DNA of 64,000 nt, taken from Sambucus nigra (taxonomy: Eukaryota; Streptophyta; Magnoliopsida; Dipsacales; Adoxaceae). Under the pieces are notes generated by a model. That model did not search any database and was not told the DNA's origin. It saw nothing but the letters and a program-made list of their open reading frames with translations. Positions 1 to 13,751 of the stretch are shown in pieces; the first letter of the stretch is position 1, and each line of letters opens with the position of its first letter. The stretch is from the NCBI GenBank assembly GCA_949130495.1, contig OX422215.1, positions 6,673,302 through 6,737,301 on the forward strand. The letters are read 5' to 3'. The translations under genes were made by a program, and so were the position numbers.

Positions 1-1214
1 TTGGTACCTCCAGAACATAGGACTGTGAAGACTTATCTGTGAGTTGATAAGTCAGCTCACTATGGGAGCGTAGGTATATGCTTGACCCATAGGTATATGA
101 ACTATGTTCGCCTCCAATATGTGTGATTTGTATTGAAACGGTTCCAGTGTGATTATGAACTTGTAATCCTTATGTACGTGATGTATTGGGATTTGATAGC
201 AAAGTATGTATGCATTGTTAGTTTCGCCTATGTGGGGTGCGGTATTGGTATATATTATAATAATGATTTATGTGTATACCTGTGTTTATTCTACTGTGTT
301 GCTTAGTAGAATAGATTGATAATGATGTCAAAAATATATGAAGTGTGTGATAATTTAAAGAAATTATTGAGAATTAAACTACTAGAAATCGATTAATAAA
401 TGTTGGAAATAATATACGTATTATTTTGGGTAACACGGGTGGGAATAGTAAAGAAGTTCGTATAGACCAAGATTTGGTACAGACTAGTTAGTTAGGTAGC
501 GTAACTAGAATGGGTTAGGAATATGCGTTAGGTGTGCACAATACTTGAGAGGTGAGAATCTCAAGGGAGAACACGTGACTAACATGTATATAATATTTAC
601 TATTTAATGCTTTTAAACACTTATTGTTTTTAAAATATTTTCAAATTGGGCTCTGACTCGTTTTCTTCCAAATCTATTTTATTTTTTTAAAAACCTTTTA
701 GGTGCCCAACCACAGGAATGTCAAGCATAGGAGTTCCATTCAGTTGACGTGTTGTAGCTACTGTGGAAGTTTCAGGACCTCGGTACTAGTCGCCTCCATA
801 TCTATGATTGATTCTTTTAGAGTCATTCATACCAGTTAGGGCATGTCGCCCATTCCAATTCAGAGATAGCATCTTCAGTTATTTATTTACAGTTCAGACT
901 TTGAGATATATTTCATTCAGACAATTGTATTGGGATTTTATTCTAGACGTGTTTACTCCAGATTCAGCTTATTTCATTATGTCAGTTTATTTCCTAGGAG
1001 ATTGTTTAACGAATGGTGAATGTTTATTATTCATTTATTTGGTTGTTGTTAATTCAAAAGATAAAATTTGATATCTCACCTTTTTAAATATTAGGTGGTT
1101 AATAATTAATTAAAAAAAATCGACAGTGATGCTAACACTCAACCAGTATGGATATTTTATTCTAAATTTAATAAATGACTGATCACCCGGTATTTAATTA
1201 GGCGGGGTGTCATA
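1..1214 (+). mobile_element. 3' part of a Ty3 (Tekay-like) LTR, cut by window edge
   Basis: This segment aligns by eye with the last 1.2 kb of both E1 LTRs further right (about 14230-15438 and 22030-23248). Shared landmarks include the 'ctctgactcgttt' stretch, the 'ccaaccacaggaatg' stretch and the terminal 'ggcggggtgtcata'. The LTR ends in TA where E1 ends in CA. It stops abruptly against an Athila-like gag fragment, so it was probably inserted there. The upstream part of the LTR lies outside the window. No protein is encoded; open frames here are incidental. Confidence 0.85.
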
Positions 1215-1419
1215 GCTCTCTCTCTCCAAATGACTCGATATCCTCACTCGACGCCCTAAAAGTATGGCTCAAACTGTGACTCGTGATGGAGTTGGGCGGT
1301 GTAGGAGGTGGAACCCAAAATTGTGGAACACGAGGAGTATGTGGGCTATCGGTATTGTACTCTACTGTAGGATTTTTTGAATTCTGGGTGGATTGTGGAC
1401 TTGGTAGAGGATTTTGCAT
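1215..1419 (-). pseudogene. gag: gag N-terminal fragment of an Athila-like element
   Basis: A minus-strand frame opens with ATG at 1419, about 140 bases downstream of the tRNA-Asp-type primer site at 1557-1575. That is where gag of an Athila-like retrotransposon is expected. The visible product is about 65 residues, rich in proline, serine and asparagine, with no recognisable domain. It is cut off by the plus-strand LTR ending at 1214. The call rests on position rather than on sequence family, so it is an inference. The rest of this element is not in the window. Confidence 0.4.
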
Positions 1420-1556
1420 GAAAGGAGTAAAGAGATTCTATATTTTTTTTTTCTGAATTCCTTTTTTTCTTAAATTTTGATTTAATGATTTTTTTGGCTT
1501 TTTAAGAATTAGAGCCAAATTTTGGATTAATTCGACATAACCTAAATGTCTACCTA

Positions 1557-1575
1557 GTCCCCGACAACGGCGCCA
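1557..1575 (-). promoter_or_regulatory. primer-binding site, tRNA-Asp type
   Basis: On the minus strand this reads TGGCGCCGTTGTCGGGGAC. That matches the primer site typical of Athila-group Ty3 elements, complementary to the 3' end of tRNA-Asp. It fixes the element's orientation (minus) and shows that the LTR to its right is a 5' LTR. Confidence 0.85.
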
Positions 1576-1579
1576 AAAA

Positions 1580-3071
1580 CTTAACGAAACTAAAAAAGTG
1601 TCTTTAACGCAAGTTATTACGGCTCAAGTGCAAGTTGGTCGCTCAAGCAATAATCCAGAAAACCGGGTGTCGAACTCAGGGAATAGGACGCAAAACGTGA
1701 TCACGAATAGGAAAGACTATTACCCCTACAGTTGACTTAAAAAAGGAGAGAAAAGATGAATATTTTTTAAATTTCCTATCAACTAATGCAATTTAATTGA
1801 ATTAGTAAATGAACTACGCATGCGAGAATAAATAAGCAAGTTTTAAATCAATATAGGAAAATGGACCCCCAAATCGTCGATGATTACATAGAACATAAAA
1901 ACTTCAAAAACCCTAATTCTCAATTCAAAGAAACATAAAATACTCTCTAAGCATTTGACATGTGCGAATTTTACTCCGCACAATATCAAATCAAAAATTA
2001 TATTCGACGAGAATGATAGATTACTAAAATGTCAATTGCACCTTTAAACATTTCGGTAACCAAAGGCAAACGGAATTAAAAGAGCCACAACCTTAATTTT
2101 GATAAAAATCAAACCTTTGAATCGTTAATTATATTTTATTCCCTTTTAAATCCATTCATAACATCTAGGTTGGGTTCTTGTGCCCCAACCTGCTAAAAAC
2201 TCAGCCGGAGATAGCAACGTGGGAAATAACCAAAATCCTAAAGTTGCATGTGTTGGAAATCACAATGAAACTATTGCTAAACATGCATGTAAGTCTTGGA
2301 ATCCCAGAAAAATAAATAAAAATATGCAAAGATGGAGAATATGGAAGAACAAGATAAAGAGAATAAACTTGATATTAAACTCTTGAGAATTGATCCGTAA
2401 TAGTGTAGCTTTAATACATGAATTAAAATTAGGGTTCTTGCCTCCTCTCCTCTCCAATTCTAAGGTAAAAACTAATTAAAACTTGGTCTAATGTCAAACT
2501 ATAACAATACAATGTCGTTTTTGTAAGAGTCCTAAAATAATACAACTTCTAAGAAAAATCAACAATTAAAGGGGAATTCGAGCATCAGGTGGGTCGAACC
2601 GGTTCAGGTGCATGGGCAAACTGGTTTGGACTCAAACCGATTTGGAGTTCGATTATGAGAAAGTTGTTGCATTGCTTGGTTCTTCTTTTTTTTTCTTTGA
2701 ATTTCCTTCTCAACTTCGATCGCTCATAACTTCTTATCATAACTCAGAATGGGATGGCGTTTCTTCCAATATTCTCATGATTTCATACACTTCGACTTTT
2801 CTTTAGGCTCCGCTTCCGGACTAAGGCTACAAAATTACCAAAATGGCCTTCAACTCTCCATTTCTTGGTTTCTTTCACTGTTGTGAATTCTCTCTCGCAC
2901 TAACTTTGCATTAAATACCTGTAAAATACATGAGAGTTACACAAAATATGAAATACTCGCCAAGGAATGTTAGTAGGATAAATATGAGGTAAATATAAGT
3001 TAATTACAATGCACGGGATCATAAAAAGACTGAAATTAAGGGAATAAATATGAAATATTTACGCGTTATCA
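1580..3071 (-). mobile_element. 5' LTR of an Athila-like element
   Basis: On the minus strand the LTR starts with TGATAACGCG (plus-strand end at 3071) and runs to the primer site. The exact 3' end is uncertain. A start in TGATAA is shared with the Athila-like solo LTR that begins at 31247. It holds a short cluster of CpG words at 2588-2650 (TCGAACCGGTTC, then ACTGGTTTGGACTCAAACC). No convincing gene is present; open frames at 2180-2806 look incidental. Confidence 0.65.
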
Positions 3072-4988
<1,917 letters not shown>

Positions 4989-7690
4989 TCCTCAAACTCT
5001 TTAGATTCCATGATCCTAAGTCTTTATGTTCCATGGTCACTAATTGTTCACGAGGATTGAACCTTCTCAACTCTTGTTCTGGCATATGTTCCTGAGAGTA
5101 TATCGATGATTCCACACTTATGTATTCTTCAACAATTGACCCTCTAATATACCGTGTATTCTTAACGTAATCTTTAAAGGTTTTCATCAAGTGTTCAAAA
5201 GGATACATCCAGTGATACCTAACGGGACCACATAACAAGGCCTCATTGCACGAGTGCACAAGCAGGTGGATGTTGATATCGAAGAATGACGGAGGAAAAT
5301 ATTTCTCTAATACATAAATTGCCTCAGCTAAAGTTGATTTCGCAACTTTAATATGCTTCATGCGTACCACTTTTACACAAAGTAGGGTAAAGTAAAAACT
5401 TATTTGCATAACTACCTGATGGAGATCTTTGTGCTCGAAGAAGTAATGCTTAAACAACAGAGGGATTAATTGAATGTTGATGCGTTAGTTGTGAGATATG
5501 CACTGTTTAAGGTCATGTATTTGGTAGTTTACTACTTAGTGAAAATTACTGAAATAACCAGTCAGGGTCTTTAAGTTGGACAACGTGTCTAAGAGTATCT
5601 TTTTCTCACTAGTAGTCAAAGTGAAACCAACCCGCGGATAGTAATTCTTCCTGTTATAGGATCATTTTTTATCCATAATTTATTCTTTATTTTTATCTTC
5701 TATAGATCGCGCACTCCATATTTTGAATGAAATCCACCCAAAAATGTTCCTATCAGATGTTCTGAAACATTATTCTCCGTGTGCATCACATAAATTACAT
5801 GACTTACACAATGATCTTTCGAATATGAAAAGTAAAAAAATATTAGTCGTCTTGACCATGCCTTCGGTTTACTAGGGTCGTTCGGATCCTCCCTAGATTT
5901 ACGCTTTAGGTATACAAACTGAGGGTGTTTGCCTACATACCTATTCCTCGTAATCGCAGCCTTCACCTTCTCCTCTATTTGATGACTAAAAAATTAAGCA
6001 AGTTATGTCCTATGCTCGTAATCGATAGTTAAGAAGTTAGACACATTCCTAAAAGGGTGAGTTATCGACAGAAATCTACGATGACCCATATAACTCATCT
6101 TACCACTATATACGAGACATCCATAATAACCATAAACATTGTAACGAGATAAGGTTCCATAAGCAAGAAGTTCGTGGATTGTCCACATCACCATTACTTT
6201 AAGTGTGAACTCTTCACCCTTATGAGCGTCAAATGCCCTCGCTCCTTTATCCCATAACTCTTTTAAGTTCTTAAATTAATGGGGCTAAGAAAATATCAAT
6301 ATCATCATCGGGAGACTTCGGCCCAAGTATCAATAACGATAACAATGTGAAATCATTTCTCATGCACAATGTTGAAGGGAGGCTTAAAGCGTCATGAAAA
6401 TAGGCCAATAACTCTAAATGGTGCTTAATTATCAAAATGGTTATACCCATCGATTGATAATGCGAGATGGATATTGTGCAATTCCTTTACAAATTTAGGG
6501 TGTCGGGCATTTTGTAAGGACATTTTGTCCATTATCAATTTGTATGTCATACGCCGTTACACCGTTGAAGAAATTCAAGATCACAGCGTATCTGAATATC
6601 AAAGAAGACAAAATTTGGTTTCTGGTCAGCCGAACCGATCCTCCCCTTTTAAAAAGGAATCGGTCCGCACCGGACCGATCCGCCCCTGTTGGAAAAAGAA
6701 TCGGTCCGCCCCCAGACCGATCCGCTCTCTACCCGGACCGATCCACCTTGCTCTTGAACCAGTAGACCCCGGATCGACTGCGAACCGAATAGGCCACTTT
6801 CAAAAACGAACCGGTCCGACCTCGGACCGATCTGCCTAAAATCCGGACCGGTCCGCCTGGGATAGAATCGTGCAGATCATGGTCAGATTTTTAAGGGCCA
6901 TTTTTTCCTTTATAAACCATCTTCGGAGATTTGTTTAGCAAGACTTTTCAAGACGATTTTCAGAGTCCTTATACTCAAAGTCTTCATCTTTATGAGTTCA
7001 CAATCTCATGTTTAATTCACACAACCTTGCCATATCTGTGTGAATCACTTTGCAACCCTATAACACACTTTTGTTGTTCATACCTTTGTAGAGAAGACCG
7101 TCCTTCTTCTTCACTGGTGCCCTCCTGGAAAGGGAAACTTCCAGCCGCCGACTACAGATCCGACGCCTACGGGTAATTCTGTGTCACTGTATTTTCATTG
7201 TAATCTGAGAAATTGTATGTTACAATATTATAATGAAGATAAATGGTTTTGCCCCTTTGGGGGATTTTTCCTCACTTGTGTGTGTTTGAATGTTCTTGCA
7301 TGCTTTACATCTCATTCAATCACACCTAGATGCATGTTTAGGAATTAATTGGGTTAAACTGTGTTTAATTATATAATTTCTTGAGTTGAACGTATGCGAA
7401 CTCTTTCACATTTGAAAGCTCCCAGATGAGTAAATCAACTGGATGACGCATGAAATTCCCACCAATCTCGCATCAAGCATGCCATGTCACAGCCTATGCT
7501 ATCCACGGTACAGTGAAAAATTATTTTAATCATGGCCCAAAGGAAAAATACTTCAAAACCTTCAAAAGTTGTTCCATTAATTAACCGACATTTCAACATT
7601 CGAATGGACTCCGTCTTTCATATCCAAAATATCAAAGCTTAATGACCCCTACAAAAAAATGTCTTTGCTGAAGGTTCCTTCAATATGTTC
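4989..7690 (-). pseudogene. CACTA (En/Spm, TNP2-type) transposase remnant
   Basis: Several minus-strand stretches match the plant CACTA transposase family in the expected order. Reading 7690 to 4989 there is a stretch around 7600-7440 with a TWH-like end, then VKELHNIHLALSIDGYN-like sequence (about 6490-6440), MVMWTIHELLAYG (about 6190) and KMSYMGHRRFLSITHPF. Next come MHTENNVSEHLIGTFLG (about 5770) and a DUF4218-like block with LEKYFPPSFFDI and LCGPVRYHWMYPFEHLMK (about 5310-5180). Frameshifts and stops separate the blocks, so no transposase can be made. A Ty1-type solo LTR (6513-7408) interrupts it, and its C-terminal side stops at the LTR boundary at 4988. Terminal CACTA repeats were not found. 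Confidence 0.8.
6513..7408 (+). mobile_element. Ty1-type solo LTR with TSD CATTT
   Basis: The segment begins TGTAAGGACATTTTGTCC and ends CTCTTTCA. It is flanked by the 5-base duplication cattt (6508-6512 and 7409-7413). Removing it rejoins CACTA transposase sequence. Its start and end resemble the solo LTRs at 8805-10048 and 24784-26033, so it belongs to a related family. It contains a block of GGACCGATCC-type words (about 6625-6860), a cccctttgggg hairpin motif near 7250 and no gene. Confidence 0.9.
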
Positions 7691-8799
7691 TCAATTATTC
7701 AACAACTTGGCAAAGAATATTTTGCTTTGAACAGTCGGGGAATGAAATCTCTTACAAAGTTGTTCAAAAATATCATCCTTGACTGACTTAATCAACTTCA
7801 TTCTGGTCATCTGCTGCCCTGAATCCCACATACATTTGTCCAAGCAATAAACACTAGGATTTAAAGATTTGGACATCATTTTTAGTGTAAGTAGGATTAT
7901 TCCCCAGAAGGGAGAACCCAATGGACTTATTCTCATTTTCTCGAGAGGTATCGGTAGAAAGGGGTAGGGGTGTTGGATTAAAAGGTTGGGTTGCAGGAGA
8001 TGAGAATCGAGGGGGTGTCCCATCATCATTTGGTGCATTATGTCGTTCGACATTATCTACAAAAAAATAACAATTAATTCATTACACTAACGTGTTTATG
8101 ACTATATATATATGTATATACCTTCTCATAATAAGACTTAAAATATGTTCAATGTGTCTGATTTCCATCCATTCGGTATTACTTTTTGAAAATCTATAGA
8201 TTTTTGCACATAGCCAATCAGGAGGAATCATATCTATGATTGATATATAGATGTCAGAGAGATGAACTCAAAATCCTTTGTTCACCAACTTATTGCCAAG
8301 ATTAAATTTAACGTGCATATGTAATGAGACATAAGAGTCTTGGTAAATATTGTCTTTACGTAGTTGTATCTACAATGGGTCAATATTTTTTTCCTTCTCT
8401 AACAATCTAAGTAACGTCAGGGCTATGTCAGGACTATGTTGGTGAAATATATTCTCTACTGCCTTATCCCAGTTGTCTAATAAGAAAAACAGAATAGGAT
8501 CGAACAGGTACTCTTACGAGAGATTAACTCCACAATTTTCAAGGTAATTAAATTGTCCAATCTCCTTATTCCCATACTTGAAAATATGAGTACCCTTTAT
8601 ATGGCGCACACTAATAAAAATGTATAAGTGTGGTCCAATTACAACCTCTCTTACTCTTGTTGACAGTAATTATCACCGTGCCACATTTTTTCTAAGAAAA
8701 ATATATGAGGGTGTGAATATGAGTCCTACAAGTAATGACATTAATTTATCATTAACTATTTATCATTTTTCATCTGATCCAATTCAAGTTTATCTTATT
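7691..8799 (-). other. unclassified stretch, possible CACTA N-terminal remains
   Basis: Minus-strand frames of about 120 codons (8053-7691) and shorter ones up to 8500 show no family I recognise. Their position directly upstream of the TNP2-like blocks suggests degraded 5' sequence of the same CACTA element, but nothing in the residues confirms it. Confidence 0.25.
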
Positions 8800-8804
8800 T
8801 TATT

Positions 8805-10048
8805 TGAAAAACCTGGGTGGTCCCTATGTGTGTGTATCAAATCAAACCAATTTTTACCACAAATTTATTGTAACTTTTAATTAGCACCAAACCAAGTTGT
8901 GAAAACCCAATTCTTACTTTAAACCAATTTTATCTTGATTAATCCAAAACATGCATCTAGTGATTAAAACAAGTAAAGTAAAGTAAAGAATACTCACAAC
9001 GCAGGATGTACGAGGAAAAAACCCAAAACGGGAAAATAACCTCGGACGGCCCAAGCCACACAATCACTATGAACAAAGGTTTTACAAAGACAGATTAGCC
9101 TTACTCAATGACTCGATCCCCACGGGTCTTGATGATCCTTCTGATCTTCTACCATTCTTCAATAGTGCCCACGCATAAATTTCGTCTTCCACGATACCTT
9201 TCCACAACACACGCGTCCACGTATGTCCCGGTGTCCATCGAATGGCTTTGATTCGTCTCCGATGTCGAACAAGAAGTCCTTCCCTTTTCTTCACCGCAAA
9301 ACCCTGATGTTCAATGGTAGAACAAACCTTCTTGGTGCAGCAAGATCATTTAAACATATAAGAATGATAACTCGGATCTTTGCAAACTCTAAGGACGTGC
9401 TTAAGCTTTTTAAACCTTAGAAAACATGTGCCAAACTCGTACCGGTACGTAAACTGTTTTTCCAGAATGCACACTTACAAAACTCTGACGAAAACACGCT
9501 TTAAATAAGATTTAAGTGCCGCCTCAAAAAACATGCCATTCGAACGACGAGGCCACGTCGTTCGCGCGACATAGGTATCTCGATCGAACGAGATCTTATG
9601 TCGTTTGAGCGACGCTACGACGTTTGACTTTTTTTTTAAACATCTCTTCCAAAAGAGATCCAAATAAGTCAAACCCCTTTTTGAGATTATCAGAATAAAA
9701 CATAGTGTAAATCATTTAAAACACTTTAAAATATTTTAAAACATTTTTCTTTATAAAAATTACATCCTTATCTTTTATAAAAATAATTTCGAGCACCATT
9801 AATTATACGCATTCATACCTGTGTGATCTCGGAATGCAATTAACTTGAAGACAAATAAACGTGCACCAATTAAACTTCGGCATGATTAATTCTTTCAAAC
9901 TTTGCCGCAACGTCTTCAATTTCTTCAATACTTCATAGACCAAGTGGGATCATGACAAAATACCCTATGACATATTACAAACACAGTTTTGTTCACGGAA
10001 TTAAGTCAAAACAATACAGGGACTCAATTGGAAATTTATGTCCTTACA
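8805..10048 (-). mobile_element. Ty1-type solo LTR, minus orientation, TSD TTATT
   Basis: This is the inverted counterpart of 24784-26033, with the same order of landmarks: TGTAAGGACATAAATTTCC at the start and a region with TGGACACCG-like sequence and a GTATCG-TGGAAGATGA motif. A 'ttgtgaaaacccaa' region lies near the end. It is flanked by ttatt on both sides (8800-8804, 10049-10053), which shows an insertion independent of the 24784 copy. It holds GAACGAC-type words at 9540-9625. Open frames here (9082-9672) are incidental. Length is about 1244 bp. Confidence 0.9.
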
Positions 10049-10079
10049 TTATTTAATCCCAACATTGTTATACGTCCTT

Positions 10080-10560
10080 CCTCCTTTTTACGTTCACCCT
10101 GCCAATATCAGTAAGTCCAAATTAAGTTATTTTTATTTAAATTAATCCTAAAATTAATATATGTCCACTAAATGTGCAACCCCTCCCACCAATTTGTGTT
10201 CACCCAGACAACAACCACTTAAGAAGGGGTGAACACGACCACAACAGTCAACCAAATGGTATTATCCATATTATTCATCCGCACAATATTAACAAGTTCA
10301 AATTAAGTTTATTTTTATTTAAATTAATCCTAAAATTACTATATGTCCACTAAATGTGCACTTTATACATGTGTGTTCGTGTTACGTAAAAAAGGCACCT
10401 AGAAAGCACGTATGTTATAACAGTCAACCAAATATATGTACAAGTCGAATTATACACGTTATAAAAGTATGTGTTGCTATAACAGTCGACCGAAGATATG
10501 TACAAATTGAATTATACACGTCTTGATAGTAATAACAGTCAACTAAACAGTAATAACACT
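10080..10560. repeat. degenerate tandem repeats
   Basis: A segment around 10105-10172 (aagtccaaattaag to ctaaatgtgcaa) recurs at 10284-10363. A shorter unit with ataacagtcaaccaaa and gaattatacacg follows in three imperfect copies to about 10555. No coding potential. Confidence 0.7.
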
Positions 10561-10686
10561 ATGTTATGTAAATAAAAAAATAAGCAAAGTAACGTGAATA
10601 AAAAAAAATCACCTATAATCAGGTGAACTTTGTTATTGTTCTCCAATAGCATGCGCACATGAAACAAGGAGAAAACACGTTTAAGT

Positions 10687-11075
10687 ATGTGTGTGTGTGT
10701 GTGTGTGTGTGCATGCGCGCGCGCGCGCATGTGCGCATGTGTGTATGTGTTATACGTGTACATATACAAGTATGTGTTATATGTGTGCATATATGTGTCT
10801 GTGTTATACGTGACTTCATTATTTGTACGTGTTATACATCTGCACGAGCGTGTGTATGTGTTATACATATACGCGTGTACGTTATACACGTACACGTGTG
10901 TGATTTGGTTATACATGTATGTGCATGTATGTGTGTGTGTGTTATACATGTGCGTGCGTGCGTGTGTGTTATACATGTGTGCGCGTGGGTATGTGTGTGT
11001 TACACATGTGCACTTTTGTGTGTTATATAAGTGTGCATGTGTGTGTTATACATGTGCAGATGTGTGCATTATACA
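10687..11075. repeat. GT-rich minisatellite, GTGTTATACATGTGTG-like unit
   Basis: A (GT)n and (GC)n core at 10688-10735 leads into many imperfect copies of a 20-30 base unit containing gtgttatac and catgtgtg. The frames through it (10539-11088) translate to Cys-Val or His-Thr repeats and are not genes. Confidence 0.9.
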
Positions 11076-11080
11076 TGTTT

Positions 11081-11180
11081 TCAAATAAATAAAAAGGAAG
11101 TGCATAAAAGCACAAAACACAAGAAAATCATAATTTTTTGGTCCCGTGATTCAACTACAAACCCATAATTGGAACCGAAC
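11081..11180. other. short flank left of element E1
   Basis: This is non-repetitive sequence between the minisatellite and E1. It ends in the target duplication cgaac (11176-11180). It was contiguous with 23254 before E1 inserted. Confidence 0.5.
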
Positions 11181-11909
11181 TCTAATACCCCGCAATTTTA
11201 ATTGATTTTATTTAATGGGATTAATTAAATTAAATGGGAATTAATTAGAAATTAATCCGGATTTAAATACTAACGAGACGTGAGTTGGTATTTGGTTATG
11301 ATAATAAATGATGAATATTACTGGATATATGTGATAACATATGATTGCTAAATTTATTAAAATTGTCGCGAGTCATAAATACGACAATTTAGAAAATTTA
11401 GTTGGGACACGCGTGTCAGTCGCGTCAGAAATTAATTTAATGAGATTTAAAAGTAAATTATAATTCTATCACCGGTATGATCATTTTGAGTGCGCTAACG
11501 TGTCCGGAGAGGCCGAAATAGTCAGAAAACACTAGTCGGGAGTTTAGTTTGGGTCCCGGGGCATTTATAGGCAAAACCGGCAACCCAGGAGGGTATTTCA
11601 GTCATTTTAAATTTTATGGAATTTAGACCCACGAATTTTAGGGTTTATTTAGCAGCTTTTATGAGGGCCATTAGGTCCATTATCAACCACAAACCAAGAG
11701 TGGGCAACGTGAGTTAGAGGAGAGGTTACAAAAAGGGCTTTCAAAGCCATAACCGCCATTTACCACCATAATCCATCGAATTTGTCACCGTAGAGAGAGG
11801 GAAGACCATCCATCTTCGTCATCAGCGGATCAGAACACGATTTTTAAGGCAAGTGATTTGATTTCCATTAGTTTCAGTGAATATATCATCCATGCTAGTA
11901 TAGGATTTA

Positions 11910-12574
11910 TGGGTGTAAACGGTACGGTTTGGTCGGTAAATACTAGATACCAGTACCAAAACCAAACTCTAGATGGTAAAACCAAACCATACCAGTTTAC
12001 CACCCGGTACACCAAAATCAATACCAAAACCAAACCGACTGGTATTTCAATTTTTTCGGTAAATTCGGTTTTTTTCTGGTTTCGATAAATTTTGGTTTCT
12101 TCTGGGTTTTTTTGGTTTCGGTAAATTCTGGTCTTTTCTGGTTTCTAGTTTCGATTTTTATGTTTCGGTAAGAAACACTAAAAGTCCCTAAAAACCAAAA
12201 ACAAAACCAACCAACTTTTTTAAATATTAAAACCAAAACCAAAACCAACTTTTTTCTGGTTTTGGTAAATTCAGTATGGTAATTTTGGTAAATTCGGTAC
12301 GGCACGGTAATTTTGGTACGATTTTTTCTGGTTTCGATAAATTCGGTACGGTACTGTAATTTCGGTACTGTTTTTTCTAGTTTTATAAAATTCGGTACGG
12401 TAATTTCGGTAAATCAGTTTTTTAAATATTAAAACCAAAACCAACCAACTTTTTTGAGGTAATTTCAGTTTCGGTAAGACTGGTTTCTGGTATTTTAATA
12501 TATGAAACCAAAACCATTTTTTTCGTACCAAAACGGTACGGTACGGTAAAAACCCGTACCGATTCCACCCCTAA
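11910..12574. mobile_element. hAT-like non-autonomous insertion 1
   Basis: This 665-bp segment is absent from the E1 3' LTR. Duplicated taggattta flanks it (11901-11909 and 12575-12583), 8-9 bases as expected for hAT. The ends are imperfect inverted repeats: TGGGTGTAAACGGTACGG at the left, and TAGGGGTGGAATCGGTACGG when the right end is read on the other strand. The interior is degenerate repetition of GGTAAATTCGG, TTTCTGGTTT and related words, with no transposase. Confidence 0.8.
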
Positions 12575-12960
12575 TAGGATTTAACGATAATCTTGTATAT
12601 TGATGAACACTCATGGAAATTGGAGAAGAAGCCTAAATTTTGAATAGGACTTGCATGTAAATTTGTTATGGAAATCATTCAGTAGCAAAACTATAACCTT
12701 AGATGAATTAAAAACGGATTTAGAAGATAAGCATGATGATTCTTGATGAAATAGAAGAAAATAGGGTTTTTATGATAAAATGAAGATTTAATCAAAGAAA
12801 GGTTGATTGTTGATGATTTTGAGGTTTTGGAACATTAGGAATCATGTAATTAGGTTGTTTAATGATCCCTTATACTTGCACTAGAATTTCTTATCATGTA
12901 ATGGCGTTTTGGGACAAATCTCGGACTGAAAAATAAGGAAACCCGTAACCTGTAACTGCT

Positions 12961-13052
12961 TGATCGATCGATCGATATTCATAATCGATCGATCGATATT
13001 CATAGTCGATCAATCGACGGCATCGATTGATCGACATTCATGATCGATCGAT
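12961..13052. repeat. GATCGATC word cluster in E1 5' LTR
   Basis: About 90 bases made of GATCGATCGAT and TCGATCGATCGAC words separated by catt-type spacers. The E1 3' LTR carries the matching cluster at 21366-21441, with one fewer repeat. Confidence 0.95.
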
Positions 13053-13172
13053 CGACCTCCCCAGAAATTGTGATATTTTTTCCCCTTTTGAATTTAAATA
13101 ATTTCGCCCCTTGAAAATTATTGGTAAGGACCTTGTGAATACATTTAGGTTTAAGGAGGACTAGTAGGGGTG

Positions 13173-13751
13173 TGCAAACAAATCGACAACCCGAAGAACT
13201 AAACCAGACCGACCTTCATGGGTTGGGTTGGTTCCGTTTTTTTCTCCACGGGTTGGTTCTAGTTCCAAAAAATTGAGAACCGAAGTGTTCGGTTCGGTAC
13301 TCAATTTTATACCTGAAGCAAACTGAACCTAACCGAGAACCGAACCCATGGAACCAAACCAAAAAACTGAACTGAAGAACCGAACCAAAGAACCGACCCC
13401 ATGAACAAACCCGAGAACCGACCCATGATCCTGAACCATTAACCAGAATCATTAATCATAACCATTAACCAGAACCATTAACCAACCCAAGAACCAAAAC
13501 CATTAACGAAAATCGTGAACCAGAACCACGAACCAGAACTGCAAACCAGAACCATGACCCAAACCACAAACCAGAACTAAGAACCAGAACCATGAACCGA
13601 CCCGAACCAATCCGAGAACCGATGGTTCTGTTCCAAATCGAACCGACCAATTTCGGTTCTAGTTCTGGTTCCAAAACCACGGAATCGATCAATTTCGGTT
13701 CTGGATCTGGTTTCGTAGTGGAACCGAACCGAATCGAACCATGTGCACCCG
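13173..13751. mobile_element. hAT-like non-autonomous insertion 2
   Basis: This roughly 580-bp segment is absent from the E1 3' LTR. taggggtg occurs on both sides (13165-13172 and 13752-13759), while the 3' LTR has a single tagggatg. Its ends (TGTGCAAAC at the left, CATGTGCACCCG at the right) are weakly inverted repeats. The interior is dozens of GAACCGAACC, GAACCAAAC and ACCATTAACC words. Exact ends are ambiguous by a few bases because the target resembles the terminus. The Gly-Ser-rich frames at 13216-13692 are artefacts of the repeats. Confidence 0.75.

Noticed and set aside
10539..11088. Open frames of 120-145 codons on both strands
   Set aside because: They translate to Cys-Val or His-Thr repeats dictated by the GT-rich minisatellite.
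13216..13692. Gly-Ser-rich frames resembling a structural protein
   Set aside because: They are reverse translations of GGTTC/GAACC word repeats inside the hAT-like insertion, with frames open only by composition.
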